A DNA stretch of 7,137 bases from Candidatus Aminicenantota bacterium (GTDB lineage Bacteria > Acidobacteriota > Aminicenantia > Aminicenantales > Aminicenantaceae): the NCBI GenBank assembly GCA_016926925.1, contig JAFGNQ010000310.1, forward strand, positions 1 through 7,137. Direction: 5' to 3'. Positions within the stretch are counted from its first letter, which is position 1; every line of letters begins with the position of its first letter. A program made the translations under genes and the position numbers. Under the pieces are notes generated by a model. The model had not been told where the DNA came from and did not search any database. It worked only from the letters and a program-made list of their open reading frames with translations. This document shows, piece after piece, positions 1-5,751 of the stretch.

Positions 1-111
1 CTTTATGTCTCCGATCACAAAGGGATTTTTAGCGAAACCTGTAGATGCGGCACAAATCACAATCAACAAACAAAGTGCCGTACAAACCTTTTTCTCAGTT
101 GTTCGGCTCAT
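1..111 (-). CDS. N-terminal fragment of an exported protein of unknown function (runs off the left edge)
   Basis: Only the first 37 codons are present; the frame is open to position 1. The product begins MSRTTEKK, followed by a hydrophobic stretch (about residues 9-24, CTALCLLIVICAAS) and a small-residue cleavage context, TGFA before KNPF. This is a typical Sec signal peptide, probably cut after Ala27. Cys20 is not in a convincing lipobox, so signal peptidase I is more likely than lipoprotein processing. The start is chosen because a GGAGG ribosome binding site (121-125 on the complement) lies 9 nt upstream, while the two ATGs further upstream run into stops almost at once. The gene is transcribed divergently from the small membrane protein at 293. 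The mature domain is outside the window, so no function can be given. Confidence 0.75.
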   Translation of the reverse strand, partial: MSRTTEKKVCTALCLLIVICAASTGFAKNPFVIGDIK

Positions 112-120
112 GCCATGATT

Positions 121-125
121 CCTCC
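121..125 (-). promoter_or_regulatory. Ribosome binding site of the minus-strand exported protein
   Basis: GGAGG on the minus strand, 9 nt before the ATG at 111-109. It decides between three closely spaced ATGs; only the third opens a frame that continues out of the window. Confidence 0.7.
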
Positions 126-142
126 ATACAAGGGTTTCGCTC

Positions 143-171
143 ATTCTACTTTATAAAACGCCATGCGTCTA
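143..171 (-). promoter_or_regulatory. Candidate sigma70 promoter for the minus-strand exported protein
   Basis: Reading the minus strand, -35 TAGACG (complement of 166-171, 4/6 to consensus), a 17-bp spacer, then -10 TAGAAT (complement of 143-148, 5/6). The predicted transcript start near 136 would leave a leader of about 25 nt carrying the GGAGG site. The match is moderate, and an overlapping TATAAA on the same strand is an alternative -10 with a poorer -35. Confidence 0.4.
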
Positions 172-212
172 CATCCTACTCAAAAGCACTAGCTGACAGG
201 AAGCTGTTTTGA

Positions 213-227
213 TCAAGAACTTTTTGA
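213..227. repeat. Imperfect 15-bp palindrome overlapping the -35 box (possible operator)
   Basis: TCAAGAACTTTTTGA is symmetric about C220, with six of seven base pairs matching. Its right end overlaps the -35 box (224-229) of the promoter for the 89-residue membrane protein, a position where a bound protein would interfere with RNA polymerase. The sequence is AT-rich, so chance symmetry is possible. Confidence 0.3.
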
Positions 228-252
228 GATTTGATAACCGTTTTGATATAAT
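224..252 (+). promoter_or_regulatory. Strong sigma70-type promoter for the small membrane protein
   Basis: -35 TTGAGA (224-229, 5/6), an exact 17-bp spacer, and a perfect -10 TATAAT (247-252). Transcription should start near 259, leaving a leader of about 34 nt with the GGAGG site before the ATG at 293. This also argues against any longer reading-frame start at 209, which would lie upstream of the transcript. Confidence 0.75.
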
Positions 253-280
253 TTTAAAAACTTACATCAACAACTCTATG

Positions 281-285
281 GGAGG
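281..285 (+). promoter_or_regulatory. Ribosome binding site fixing the start of the small membrane protein
   Basis: GGAGG with a 7-nt spacer to the ATG at 293. It selects this ATG over in-frame upstream codons (209 and 278), which have no such site. Confidence 0.75.
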
Positions 286-292
286 TTTTTCA

Positions 293-562
293 ATGGGGAA
301 GTTTTTGGTCATTGTCGGTGGTCTCATATTGATGGCAGGCGGCGTTTATCTCGCTGTTTTCGTCTGGTGGAGGGAGTTTTGTGAGCTCATCTTTGGTTCG
401 GTTCCGATCCTACTCTTCCTTGTCGGATTCATCGCCTTCATAGCTGGAATCAGCAGCATTAAAGATGCCTTGAGGGTGAAAAATCTCGAGGAAGAAGCCG
501 TTTCCGAAGCAATTGAGAAAGAAACCGTGGAAGAATCAGAACAGGAGGCAGAAGAGATTTGA
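293..562 (+). CDS. Small two-helix inner-membrane protein with acidic tail, function unknown
   Basis: The 89-residue product has two hydrophobic helices: residues 4-26 (glycine-rich, ending in VWW) and about 34-55 (from FGSVPILLFLVGF to GISSI). These are joined by a short loop, REFCELI. The SIKD stretch at 55-58 leads into a tail from residue 64 in which about half the residues are glutamate. With one short loop and both ends probably in the cytoplasm, it looks like a helical hairpin with an acidic cytoplasmic tail. I recall similar short two-helix proteins as uncharacterised products in candidate-phylum genomes, but I cannot name a family. It has its own strong promoter and lies about 112 bp from the next gene, which also has its own promoter, so it is probably monocistronic. 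The start rests on the GGAGG site and on the promoter position. Function unknown. Confidence 0.75.
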   Translation: MGKFLVIVGGLILMAGGVYLAVFVWWREFCELIFGSVPILLFLVGFIAFIAGISSIKDALRVKNLEEEAVSEAIEKETVEESEQEAEEI

Positions 563-594
563 TCCGCACTGCATTATCAAGGAAACGAAAATGC

Positions 595-609
595 ATACCG
601 GCCAGGTAT
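595..609. repeat. Short hairpin before the RHH gene promoter
   Basis: ATACC (595-599) and GGTAT (605-609) form a 5-bp stem with a 5-nt loop, just upstream of the -35 box. A second weak pairing, TGCATT (570-575) with AATGCA (590-595), precedes it. Neither is followed by a T-run, so I do not call a terminator for the membrane protein gene. Confidence 0.25.
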
Positions 610-614
610 CTCTA

Positions 615-643
615 TTGACATCGATTGTGTAATTTTGTATATT
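615..643 (+). promoter_or_regulatory. Near-consensus sigma70 promoter for the RHH regulator
   Basis: Perfect -35 TTGACA (615-620), an exact 17-bp spacer, and -10 TATATT (638-643, 5/6). Predicted transcription start is around 650, about 25 nt before the ATG. Such a strong promoter in front of a DNA-binding protein usually needs repression, and the -10 box sits between the arms of the inverted repeat at 626-659. Confidence 0.75.
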
Positions 644-659
644 GTAATTTAATTACACA
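626..659. promoter_or_regulatory. Perfect 9-bp inverted repeat over the -10 box: probable operator of the RHH protein
   Basis: TGTGTAATT (626-634) is the exact reverse complement of AATTACACA (651-659), with 16 bp between the arms. A third copy of the core, TGTAATT at 643-649, faces the right arm across a single base (T650) to give a compact palindrome, 643-657. The array therefore holds three TGTAATT-like half-sites, two in the same direction and one inverted, and covers the -10 box and predicted transcription start. RHH proteins bind short direct or inverted half-sites as cooperative dimers, and often repress their own genes. Assigning this site to the adjacent RHH gene product is inference. 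Confidence 0.6.
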
Positions 660-664
660 GAATT

Positions 665-670
665 GGAGGA
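665..670 (+). promoter_or_regulatory. Ribosome binding site fixing the RHH start
   Basis: GGAGGA, 4-5 nt before the ATG at 675. A longer in-frame TTG start at 663 would place this site inside the coding sequence, so ATG 675 is preferred. Confidence 0.65.
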
Positions 671-674
671 CAGA

Positions 675-1112
675 ATGACAGAAGCCAAAAATACAGCCGC
701 CGATAAAGATCCTGAGAAAAAAGGAAAGAAGAGGCAGAGCGCAATCGACGAATTCGGGAATCAAGTCGAAAAGATAGCGATCCGGACTGCGGAATCCATA
801 AAAAAAGTCGTTGACAAGGCACTTTCATCACGAAATACCGTTTTAACGATACGCGTCAATGAGCAGAGCAACCTGAAGTTGAACATGCTCGTGGATGTCG
901 GACTTTTTAAAAGCCGGTCAGAAAGCGCAGCCTTTCTCATTCAAGAAGGCATAAAGAAACAAGAAGGGCTCTTCGAAAAAATCGCGAGTAAACTCGAAAA
1001 GATAGAGAATATCCGCAACGATCTGAAAAGAATCGTCTCCGAAGAATTCGAGACGCAGCCTGAGAGAACAAAGAAAAAGGCTAAACCCAGGGCCTCAGGA
1101 AACGAAAGTTAG
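675..1112 (+). CDS. Ribbon-helix-helix (MetJ/Arc/CopG-type) DNA-binding protein with extended basic N-terminus and coiled-coil C-terminus
   Basis: The product has 145 residues. The core fits the RHH fold: a strand at about 55-62 (TVLTIRVN) with alternating side chains that would enter the major groove, helix A at 64-75 (QSNLKLNMLVDV), the turn GLFKS, and helix B at 80-96 (SRSESAAFLIQEGIKKQ). The GLFKSRSE segment with a following FLIxEGI pattern is typical of CopG-like RHH regulators. The core is flanked by a lysine-rich, probably flexible N-terminus (1-50) and by a C-terminal segment (97-124) with heptad-like Leu/Ile spacing that could be a coiled coil, then a basic tail. The protein is longer than minimal CopG proteins. 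No toxin gene follows directly, so an antitoxin role is not supported. Probable autoregulation comes from the inverted repeat in its promoter. DNA binding is likely; target genes are unknown. Confidence 0.8.
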   Translation: MTEAKNTAADKDPEKKGKKRQSAIDEFGNQVEKIAIRTAESIKKVVDKALSSRNTVLTIRVNEQSNLKLNMLVDVGLFKSRSESAAFLIQEGIKKQEGLFEKIASKLEKIENIRNDLKRIVSEEFETQPERTKKKAKPRASGNES

Positions 1113-1207
1113 CCTTAGACAAAGACGAGTGGAGATTTTCAAATCCCCTTCCTCTCTTCCCTGCGAACCGTGAATATTCTTGAGCCGAAGAGGTGCATGC
1201 TTCCGCC

Positions 1208-1236
1208 TTCTCACTTTTCCCGGAATGTGTTATTAT
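1208..1236 (+). promoter_or_regulatory. Extended -10 promoter for the exported protein / sensor kinase operon
   Basis: A TGT triplet (1228-1230) directly before TATTAT (1231-1236, 5/6) forms an extended -10 element. TTCTCA at 1208-1213 (4/6) lies 17 bp upstream as a weak -35. The expected transcript start, 7-8 nt after the -10, falls on 1243-1244, the GTG start codon itself. The stretch 1113-1207 holds nothing else that I can recognise. Confidence 0.5.
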
Positions 1237-1243
1237 TTATTGA

Positions 1244-1678
1244 GTGGGAAATTTGATTCTCGCTTTTGTCACTCTCGTCCCTTTTTTCGTGTCCACGACT
1301 ACACAAAATGTAGAGAGGGCTTTTCTTCAGAACAATCCCGGAATGCTGTACATCCTTTTGCCTACAAAAAGTTACATCAATATCTCCCTTCCCACGCCTA
1401 TATCGTTTTCGGACCAGGTGTCAAACCAACAAGCTTACTTTCTTTTTAAAAAAATATTTGCCTCCTATTCGACGTTCGAGTTTTATTCAGAGAAACAGCC
1501 GTCCGGATCTCAATCCGTCGCCGTCATTCTCAAGGCAAGATGGTCGTTTAAGGACAAAAAGAACAACAACCAATACGTCTTCAACATTTTTTTCAACCTG
1601 CAAAAAATTGAATGCCAGAGCAACGGGAAACAGGAAGGCGACTGGGAAATCACCGAAATCAAGGCGGAAAAGATTTGA
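1244..1678 (+). CDS. Small exported protein, possibly NTF2-like (DUF4783-type), partner gene of the sensor kinase
   Basis: The product has 144 residues. It begins with a hydrophobic segment (residues 4-17, LILAFVTLVPFFVS) resembling a short signal peptide or anchor, unusual in lacking Lys/Arg before the core. The rest alternates strands and helices: VERAFLQNNPGMLYILLP, a YINISLP strand, then SNQQAYFLFKKIFASYSTFEF, and a C-terminal strand set ending in GDWEITEIKAEKI. This order (helix, 'LP...Y' strand, 'QA..LFKKIF' helix, closing strands) recalls NTF2-like DUF4783 proteins, but I rate that assignment as tentative. The GTG start is forced to lie at or after 1244 by an in-frame TGA at 1241-1243; TTG 1253 is the alternative. 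There is no Shine-Dalgarno site, consistent with leaderless translation. Its stop overlaps the start of the kinase gene, so the two are coupled and the product may act with the kinase in the envelope. Confidence 0.65.
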   Translation: MGNLILAFVTLVPFFVSTTTQNVERAFLQNNPGMLYILLPTKSYINISLPTPISFSDQVSNQQAYFLFKKIFASYSTFEFYSEKQPSGSQSVAVILKARWSFKDKKNNNQYVFNIFFNLQKIECQSNGKQEGDWEITEIKAEKI

Positions 1679-4600
1679 CATCTTTCAAAAAGCCCGGGAC
1701 TTGGACTTCATTCCATTTTTTCCTTGCCATCGGTTCCATTCTTTCTCTGTTATTCCTCATTCTCTCCATCGTCCTCCCTGTCATCACTTCCTCCAACTAC
1801 TACGAACGCAGCTTGAAACAACTGAGGAATAAGGCCGAATCTATAAAAAGGGAATTTGGAGATGTCATCGCCGATATGAACGAGAAAATCGATATTCTAA
1901 CCCGATCCCCCTTGCCTGAAGAAAAGGACAAAGTCTTTTTTCTGTTCAAAAACCTTCGGATGAAGCCGGAATCGGAAGGAGTCGCTTATTACGAAAGCCC
2001 CGGGAACCTCGTCCTCTGGCTGGGACAAGTGATTGACCTGCATGCAGCTTCGGAGATAAACGGCACGACGATTGCTTACAGAGACAGAAAATCCGCATTT
2101 CTGATTCGTCACAAGGCTTCGGCTTTTCTTGTTTCAGTGAGAGAAATCGACGGGAGCCGGTACATCGTTCTCTACAAGCTTCTTGCTTTTCTTCCCGAGT
2201 TCAAAACCCCTTATCTCAGAGAGTATCACTTCTTAAAGGAAGGATACCTGGAAAACTGCAGCATCGCCTATTGGGATTCTCGTGAGGATTTATCCGGGTT
2301 TGAAAAGCTTTTCTCACGATACAACGACGAATTCATCGGTGAGCCTCAGCTGCAGCGCGAGATTCAGACGATCTTCTTCCCGCTGAGAAACGAGAAAAAG
2401 GAGATCGTCGCGACCGTTACGCTCAGTTCTCCTTCCCTCAGCTCAAAAATTTCATCTCAAAAGGAAGTCGTTCTCCTGATATTTTTCATTATGTTCGGCA
2501 CCACGCTGACACTGCTTCTTATTGAAATCGTAAAATCCCCCGGCTTCCACAGAGAAAAAAAAGCGCACCATATCTTTTTGGCGATCATCATCCTTGGAGT
2601 ATTGAGATCCCTCTTTTTCCCTTTGAGCACACTGGAAAAGCTCAAGTCCTCAACTCTGTTTTCGCCGTCCATTGCCAGCTTCATATCCCTGGGGAATTTG
2701 ACGGGTTCTCCGGCCGATATATTTCTCACTTCCCTATTTCTATTTCTTATTACCTGTTGTTTTGCATTCTATATCTCAAAAAGACTGAAAAAGCCTTTCA
2801 GGAAGTTTTCCTTTCCATTGATGCTGGCTTTGAATGTGATATCTGCATCGGCGGTCATCGGATTGATTTTTATCTTTCAAGAAATTCTCTTCCGTCTTGT
2901 TTTTCACTCCAATTTGAACCTAACCCGTTTCTCCTTCAATGGACCGCTCATTCTACTTCACATCAGCATTGTCCTTCTCTTTCTGGTCATTATCCTAATT
3001 GCTTTCGCAGGATTACGCTGGACTCTGCTCCATTCTCCGAAAGCTTCCTACCTTCTTCTCACGCTATTTATAGGCTTTTTGCTGTTCTCATTTGTCCTCA
3101 GCAAACCGCCTTGGATATTGCTTTTTATCCTCCAAGCTGTGATTCTCTTTTTCGTCTTTATCCTGGCACACCTCCCTTATATGCTCCGAAAGAAGAGAGT
3201 CTGGCTTACAACAATCTTCCTGGCAACACTCTTCATATATTCTTCCTTCCACAACGCATCATCGATCCGAGAGCAAACGCTGCTCCAGGATTCTCTGCGC
3301 AATATCATACAATCGCAGGAAACTTGGGGGGTCTTTATGATCAGGCAATCTCTGCCGGAAATCGACAAAAGACAAGGATCCGTGCTGACGGTTTTGAAAA
3401 ACCTCGATTCATCGGATTTAGCCCATTCCCTTTGGGAAAAAACCCTCATCGCCAAATTCAACTGGTACTCCAGTTTCGAGATTCTCGATGCGGAGGGAGA
3501 GGTCCGATCTCGATTCTCTCTGAATGTTCCGGAAGTTTTCCGCCTCAATGAACCACCTCCTTCAAGTCGCGATTGGTCCATCATGAAAGAGAGAATCCAC
3601 TTCATGGGAATCACCAAAGATTTCCTCGTGAGTTACAAAGACTTCTACGAAGAGGGAGCCCTCCAAGGCCGAATCATTATCTATCTGTCGATCGATTACG
3701 ATATGCTGCCTTTTCTCTATTCGGCAAATCCTTATTTTGAACTCCTAAGAGTGACATCCATCCCCTCGCTGAATCAGCTCAAACTCGGTTTTGCCGTCTT
3801 TGACCTGGAAGGAAAGCTTCTCTTCAATCCCAATAAAATCTCCACCGGCATTCCCGCAGGCCTGCTCGCAAGGATAAACACCCCTGATACCCACATTTGG
3901 TCTGAATTTTCCGATAACGCCAAAACATTTCAAAGCCTGTATTTCAAACAGGACGACCGCATCTATGCTCTCTTTCTTCCAAAAAAGAATTTCCTCAAAT
4001 ACTCGGTGGAATTCTTACGGCTTTTTTTGGTCTATTTCGCGACCGTAATTTTGTGCTTGTTTCTGACCCGGATTTTGATCGGCGCGAAAAAATTTAAGAA
4101 CCCTCTCTGGTCCTTCTCCAACCGGGTTTATATCACATTCGTCGCCGTCTCGCTTCTGCCTCTGCTCTTCTTCACTTATTCGACCAGGTATTATTTTTCT
4201 CGAATATTCACCCAAAGAATCACAGAGGAAGCCGAGGTGCGAGCGGATTTTGCCAGAAGAGTCATGCAGGACTTCGTCGCCATCCAGCAGGAAGAACAAG
4301 TGTCCCTAACAATTCCTGCCGATGATGTCGTATTCTGGGTAGGCTCCACAATTTCCAACGATGTCAATCTCTATCAGGACGGCCGGCTTATTTCTTCGAG
4401 CCGGCGCGAATTCATCGATTACGGGCTCCTCCCCGAGGTTATCGACGGAGAAATCTATTATAAAATCCAGTTCGAGAACAATCCCTTTTACACACAAATG
4501 CAGAGAATAGGCGATTATTCCTTCCACACATTGACGATTCCCTATCCATTCCAGGATTCCCTTGTCCTGATTTCACTTCCTTTTCCCCTCGAACAGCAGG

Positions 4601-5565
4601 AGATTTCCGATGCGACAGTAGATCTGATAGAGTTTTTGCTCTTTGCCTCCGTATTCCTCATCATTGTGGTTCTTATTCTTGCACGCGGAATTGGAGGCAT
4701 GATCGTGACGCCCATCCAGAAGCTGCTCAAGGGCACCAGGGAAGTCAGTCTCGGCAATTTGGAAACTCACATATCTCACAAAGGCCACGATGAAATGAAA
4801 AATTTGATAAACGGATTCAATGCCATGGTCACCAACCTAAAAACGCATCAGCAGGAGTTGGCGGATATGAGTAAAAAAGTGGCGGCTGCTGAGATGGCCC
4901 GTAAAGTCGCCCACGAAATTAAAAACCCCCTGACCCCCATTCAACTCTCCGCAGAGCACCTCTTAAAGGTCTATGGAGAGAGCAAAGAAGATTTCGATAA
5001 AGTTCTGAGAGAATCCACATCCTACATAATCTCCGAAGTCGAAAACCTCAGAAAAATCGCCCATGAGTTTTTAGAAACATCAAAAGAAACCTCCCTCCAG
5101 AAAGAACGCCTGGATCTGAGGGAGATCATCCGTCAAACACTTGATCCGTATGCCAAGCTGCTCTCCGAAAGAATCGAGTTCAAAGAATCCTACAATGGGG
5201 AAGAGTTTCATTTCATGGGAGACAGAGCCCAAATGAAAATCGTTCTGAGAAACATACTGAACAATGCACTGGAATCCATAAAGGACAAGGGAAGAGTCTA
5301 CATAAACCTGGCAAGTGATAATAAGATGCTTTACCTCGAAATCGCGGATTCGGGGGTCGGTATTGAGAGGGAAATGCTGGACCGCATCTTCGAACCTTAC
5401 TTCTCGACCAAGGATGCAGGGACGGGATTAGGACTCCCGATTGCAAAAAAAATCATCGAAGACCACGGCGGCAAAGTTCATGCCGTCAGCAGGAAAGAAG
5501 GCGGGATTAAGATCACCATAAATCTTCCGAAAAATCAGGATCAATCCGAACCGCCCGTAAGCTGA
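1675..5565 (+). CDS. Giant NtrY-like multi-sensor transmembrane histidine kinase
   Basis: The product has 1296 residues, much longer than typical NtrY (roughly 750). Helix 1 is at 15-38, extracytoplasmic region 1 at 39-262, and helices 2-9 lie within 263-524. Region 2 spans 525-778, helices 10 and 11 are at about 779-802 and 818-838, region 3 spans 840-982, and helix 12 is at 983-1003. HAMP (about 1003-1060) leads directly to HisKA with phospho-acceptor His1080 in AHEIKNPLTP. The catalytic domain has the N box (Asn1193/1196/1197, NILNNALESI), G1 box DSGVGI (1225-1230), F box FEPYFSTK (1239-1246) and G2 box GTGLGL (1249-1254), all intact. Region 3 carries the NDVNLYQDGRLISSS motif seen in Cache-type sensors of NtrY-like kinases. 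NtrY's usual PAS domain between HAMP and HisKA is absent, and no receiver domain is fused. The TTG start at 1675 overlaps the previous TGA, with AAGGCGG just upstream; ATG 1612 would lie deep inside the upstream gene. The cognate response regulator is not in the window. Confidence 0.9.
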   Translation: MTSFKKPGTWTSFHFFLAIGSILSLLFLILSIVLPVITSSNYYERSLKQLRNKAESIKREFGDVIADMNEKIDILTRSPLPEEKDKVFFLFKNLRMKPESEGVAYYESPGNLVLWLGQVIDLHAASEINGTTIAYRDRKSAFLIRHKASAFLVSVREIDGSRYIVLYKLLAFLPEFKTPYLREYHFLKEGYLENCSIAYWDSREDLSGFEKLFSRYNDEFIGEPQLQREIQTIFFPLRNEKKEIVATVTLSSPSLSSKISSQKEVVLLIFFIMFGTTLTLLLIEIVKSPGFHREKKAHHIFLAIIILGVLRSLFFPLSTLEKLKSSTLFSPSIASFISLGNLTGSPADIFLTSLFLFLITCCFAFYISKRLKKPFRKFSFPLMLALNVISASAVIGLIFIFQEILFRLVFHSNLNLTRFSFNGPLILLHISIVLLFLVIILIAFAGLRWTLLHSPKASYLLLTLFIGFLLFSFVLSKPPWILLFILQAVILFFVFILAHLPYMLRKKRVWLTTIFLATLFIYSSFHNASSIREQTLLQDSLRNIIQSQETWGVFMIRQSLPEIDKRQGSVLTVLKNLDSSDLAHSLWEKTLIAKFNWYSSFEILDAEGEVRSRFSLNVPEVFRLNEPPPSSRDWSIMKERIHFMGITKDFLVSYKDFYEEGALQGRIIIYLSIDYDMLPFLYSANPYFELLRVTSIPSLNQLKLGFAVFDLEGKLLFNPNKISTGIPAGLLARINTPDTHIWSEFSDNAKTFQSLYFKQDDRIYALFLPKKNFLKYSVEFLRLFLVYFATVILCLFLTRILIGAKKFKNPLWSFSNRVYITFVAVSLLPLLFFTYSTRYYFSRIFTQRITEEAEVRADFARRVMQDFVAIQQEEQVSLTIPADDVVFWVGSTISNDVNLYQDGRLISSSRREFIDYGLLPEVIDGEIYYKIQFENNPFYTQMQRIGDYSFHTLTIPYPFQDSLVLISLPFPLEQQEISDATVDLIEFLLFASVFLIIVVLILARGIGGMIVTPIQKLLKGTREVSLGNLETHISHKGHDEMKNLINGFNAMVTNLKTHQQELADMSKKVAAAEMARKVAHEIKNPLTPIQLSAEHLLKVYGESKEDFDKVLRESTSYIISEVENLRKIAHEFLETSKETSLQKERLDLREIIRQTLDPYAKLLSERIEFKESYNGEEFHFMGDRAQMKIVLRNILNNALESIKDKGRVYINLASDNKMLYLEIADSGVGIEREMLDRIFEPYFSTKDAGTGLGLPIAKKIIEDHGGKVHAVSRKEGGIKITINLPKNQDQSEPPVS

Positions 5566-5578
5566 GTCCCCACGAGAA

Positions 5579-5595
5579 AATGCCGATGCGGCATT
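5579..5595. terminator. 7-bp hairpin after the kinase gene, weak terminator candidate
   Basis: AATGCCG (5579-5585) and CGGCATT (5589-5595) pair perfectly around a 3-nt loop, 14 bp after the kinase stop codon. On the plus strand no T-run follows directly; six Ts occur only at 5618-5623. On the minus strand the stem is followed by TTTTC, but no minus-strand gene needs terminating. It could stabilise the 3' end of the mRNA or be a poor terminator. Confidence 0.3.
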
Positions 5596-5645
5596 GATAG
5601 AAACATACATCGACATATTTTTTCGATAGTCCCGTCCGTTTTCGG

Positions 5646-5719
5646 CCAATAAATCCAGAATCAAGGGGGGTTGAGCGACTAAACTGACTCTAAGGTAACG
5701 ACCAATAAAAATCTGGAAT
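5646..5719. repeat. Pair of related motifs upstream of the outer-membrane protein gene
   Basis: CCAATAAATCCAGAAT (5646-5661) and CCAATAAAAATCTGGAAT (5702-5719) are imperfect direct repeats about 56 bp apart, differing by a 2-base insertion. Within them TCCAGA and TCTGGA are also exact inverted copies. They lie in the 186-bp spacer before the beta-barrel gene, where regulatory sites are expected. I found no convincing -35/-10 pair here; CTGACT (5684-5689) with TAAAAA (5706-5711) at 16 bp is the best and is weak. Confidence 0.25.
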
Positions 5720-5751
5720 TTTGCATTGAATTATGGGAGAATGAATTTTCT

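Noticed and set aside
209..292. In-frame extension of the small membrane protein to position 209
   Set aside because: It would place the strong promoter (224-252) inside the coding sequence and ignore the GGAGG site just before ATG 293.
675..1112. RHH protein as the antitoxin of a toxin-antitoxin pair
   Set aside because: No small toxin-like gene overlaps or directly follows; the next gene has a signal segment and its own promoter 131 bp away.
1197..1256. 19-codon leader-peptide-like frame (ATG 1197) before the exported protein
   Set aside because: AGAGG lies only 3 nt from the ATG, the frame runs through the predicted promoter and past the GTG start, and the peptide has no attenuator-like codon run.
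1180..1449. 89-codon plus-strand open frame before and inside the small exported protein gene
   Set aside because: TTG start without a ribosome binding site; the translation shows no recognisable fold and overlaps the better-supported frame at 1244.
1612..1674. ATG at 1612 as the kinase start
   Set aside because: It would overlap the upstream gene by 67 bases and add 21 charged residues before the first membrane helix; TTG 1675 overlaps the upstream stop in the usual coupled way and starts just before the helix.
1458..1832. 124-codon plus-strand frame spanning the junction of the exported protein and kinase genes
   Set aside because: Very rich in Arg, Ser, Pro and His, and overlaps two genes; a shadow frame.
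2757..3551. 264-codon open frame in another frame on the plus strand inside the kinase gene
   Set aside because: It lies wholly within the kinase membrane and sensor region, has no ribosome binding site that I can see, and its translation shows low-complexity Ser/Pro/His/Phe composition typical of a shifted frame. The kinase frame is continuous and matches known motifs.
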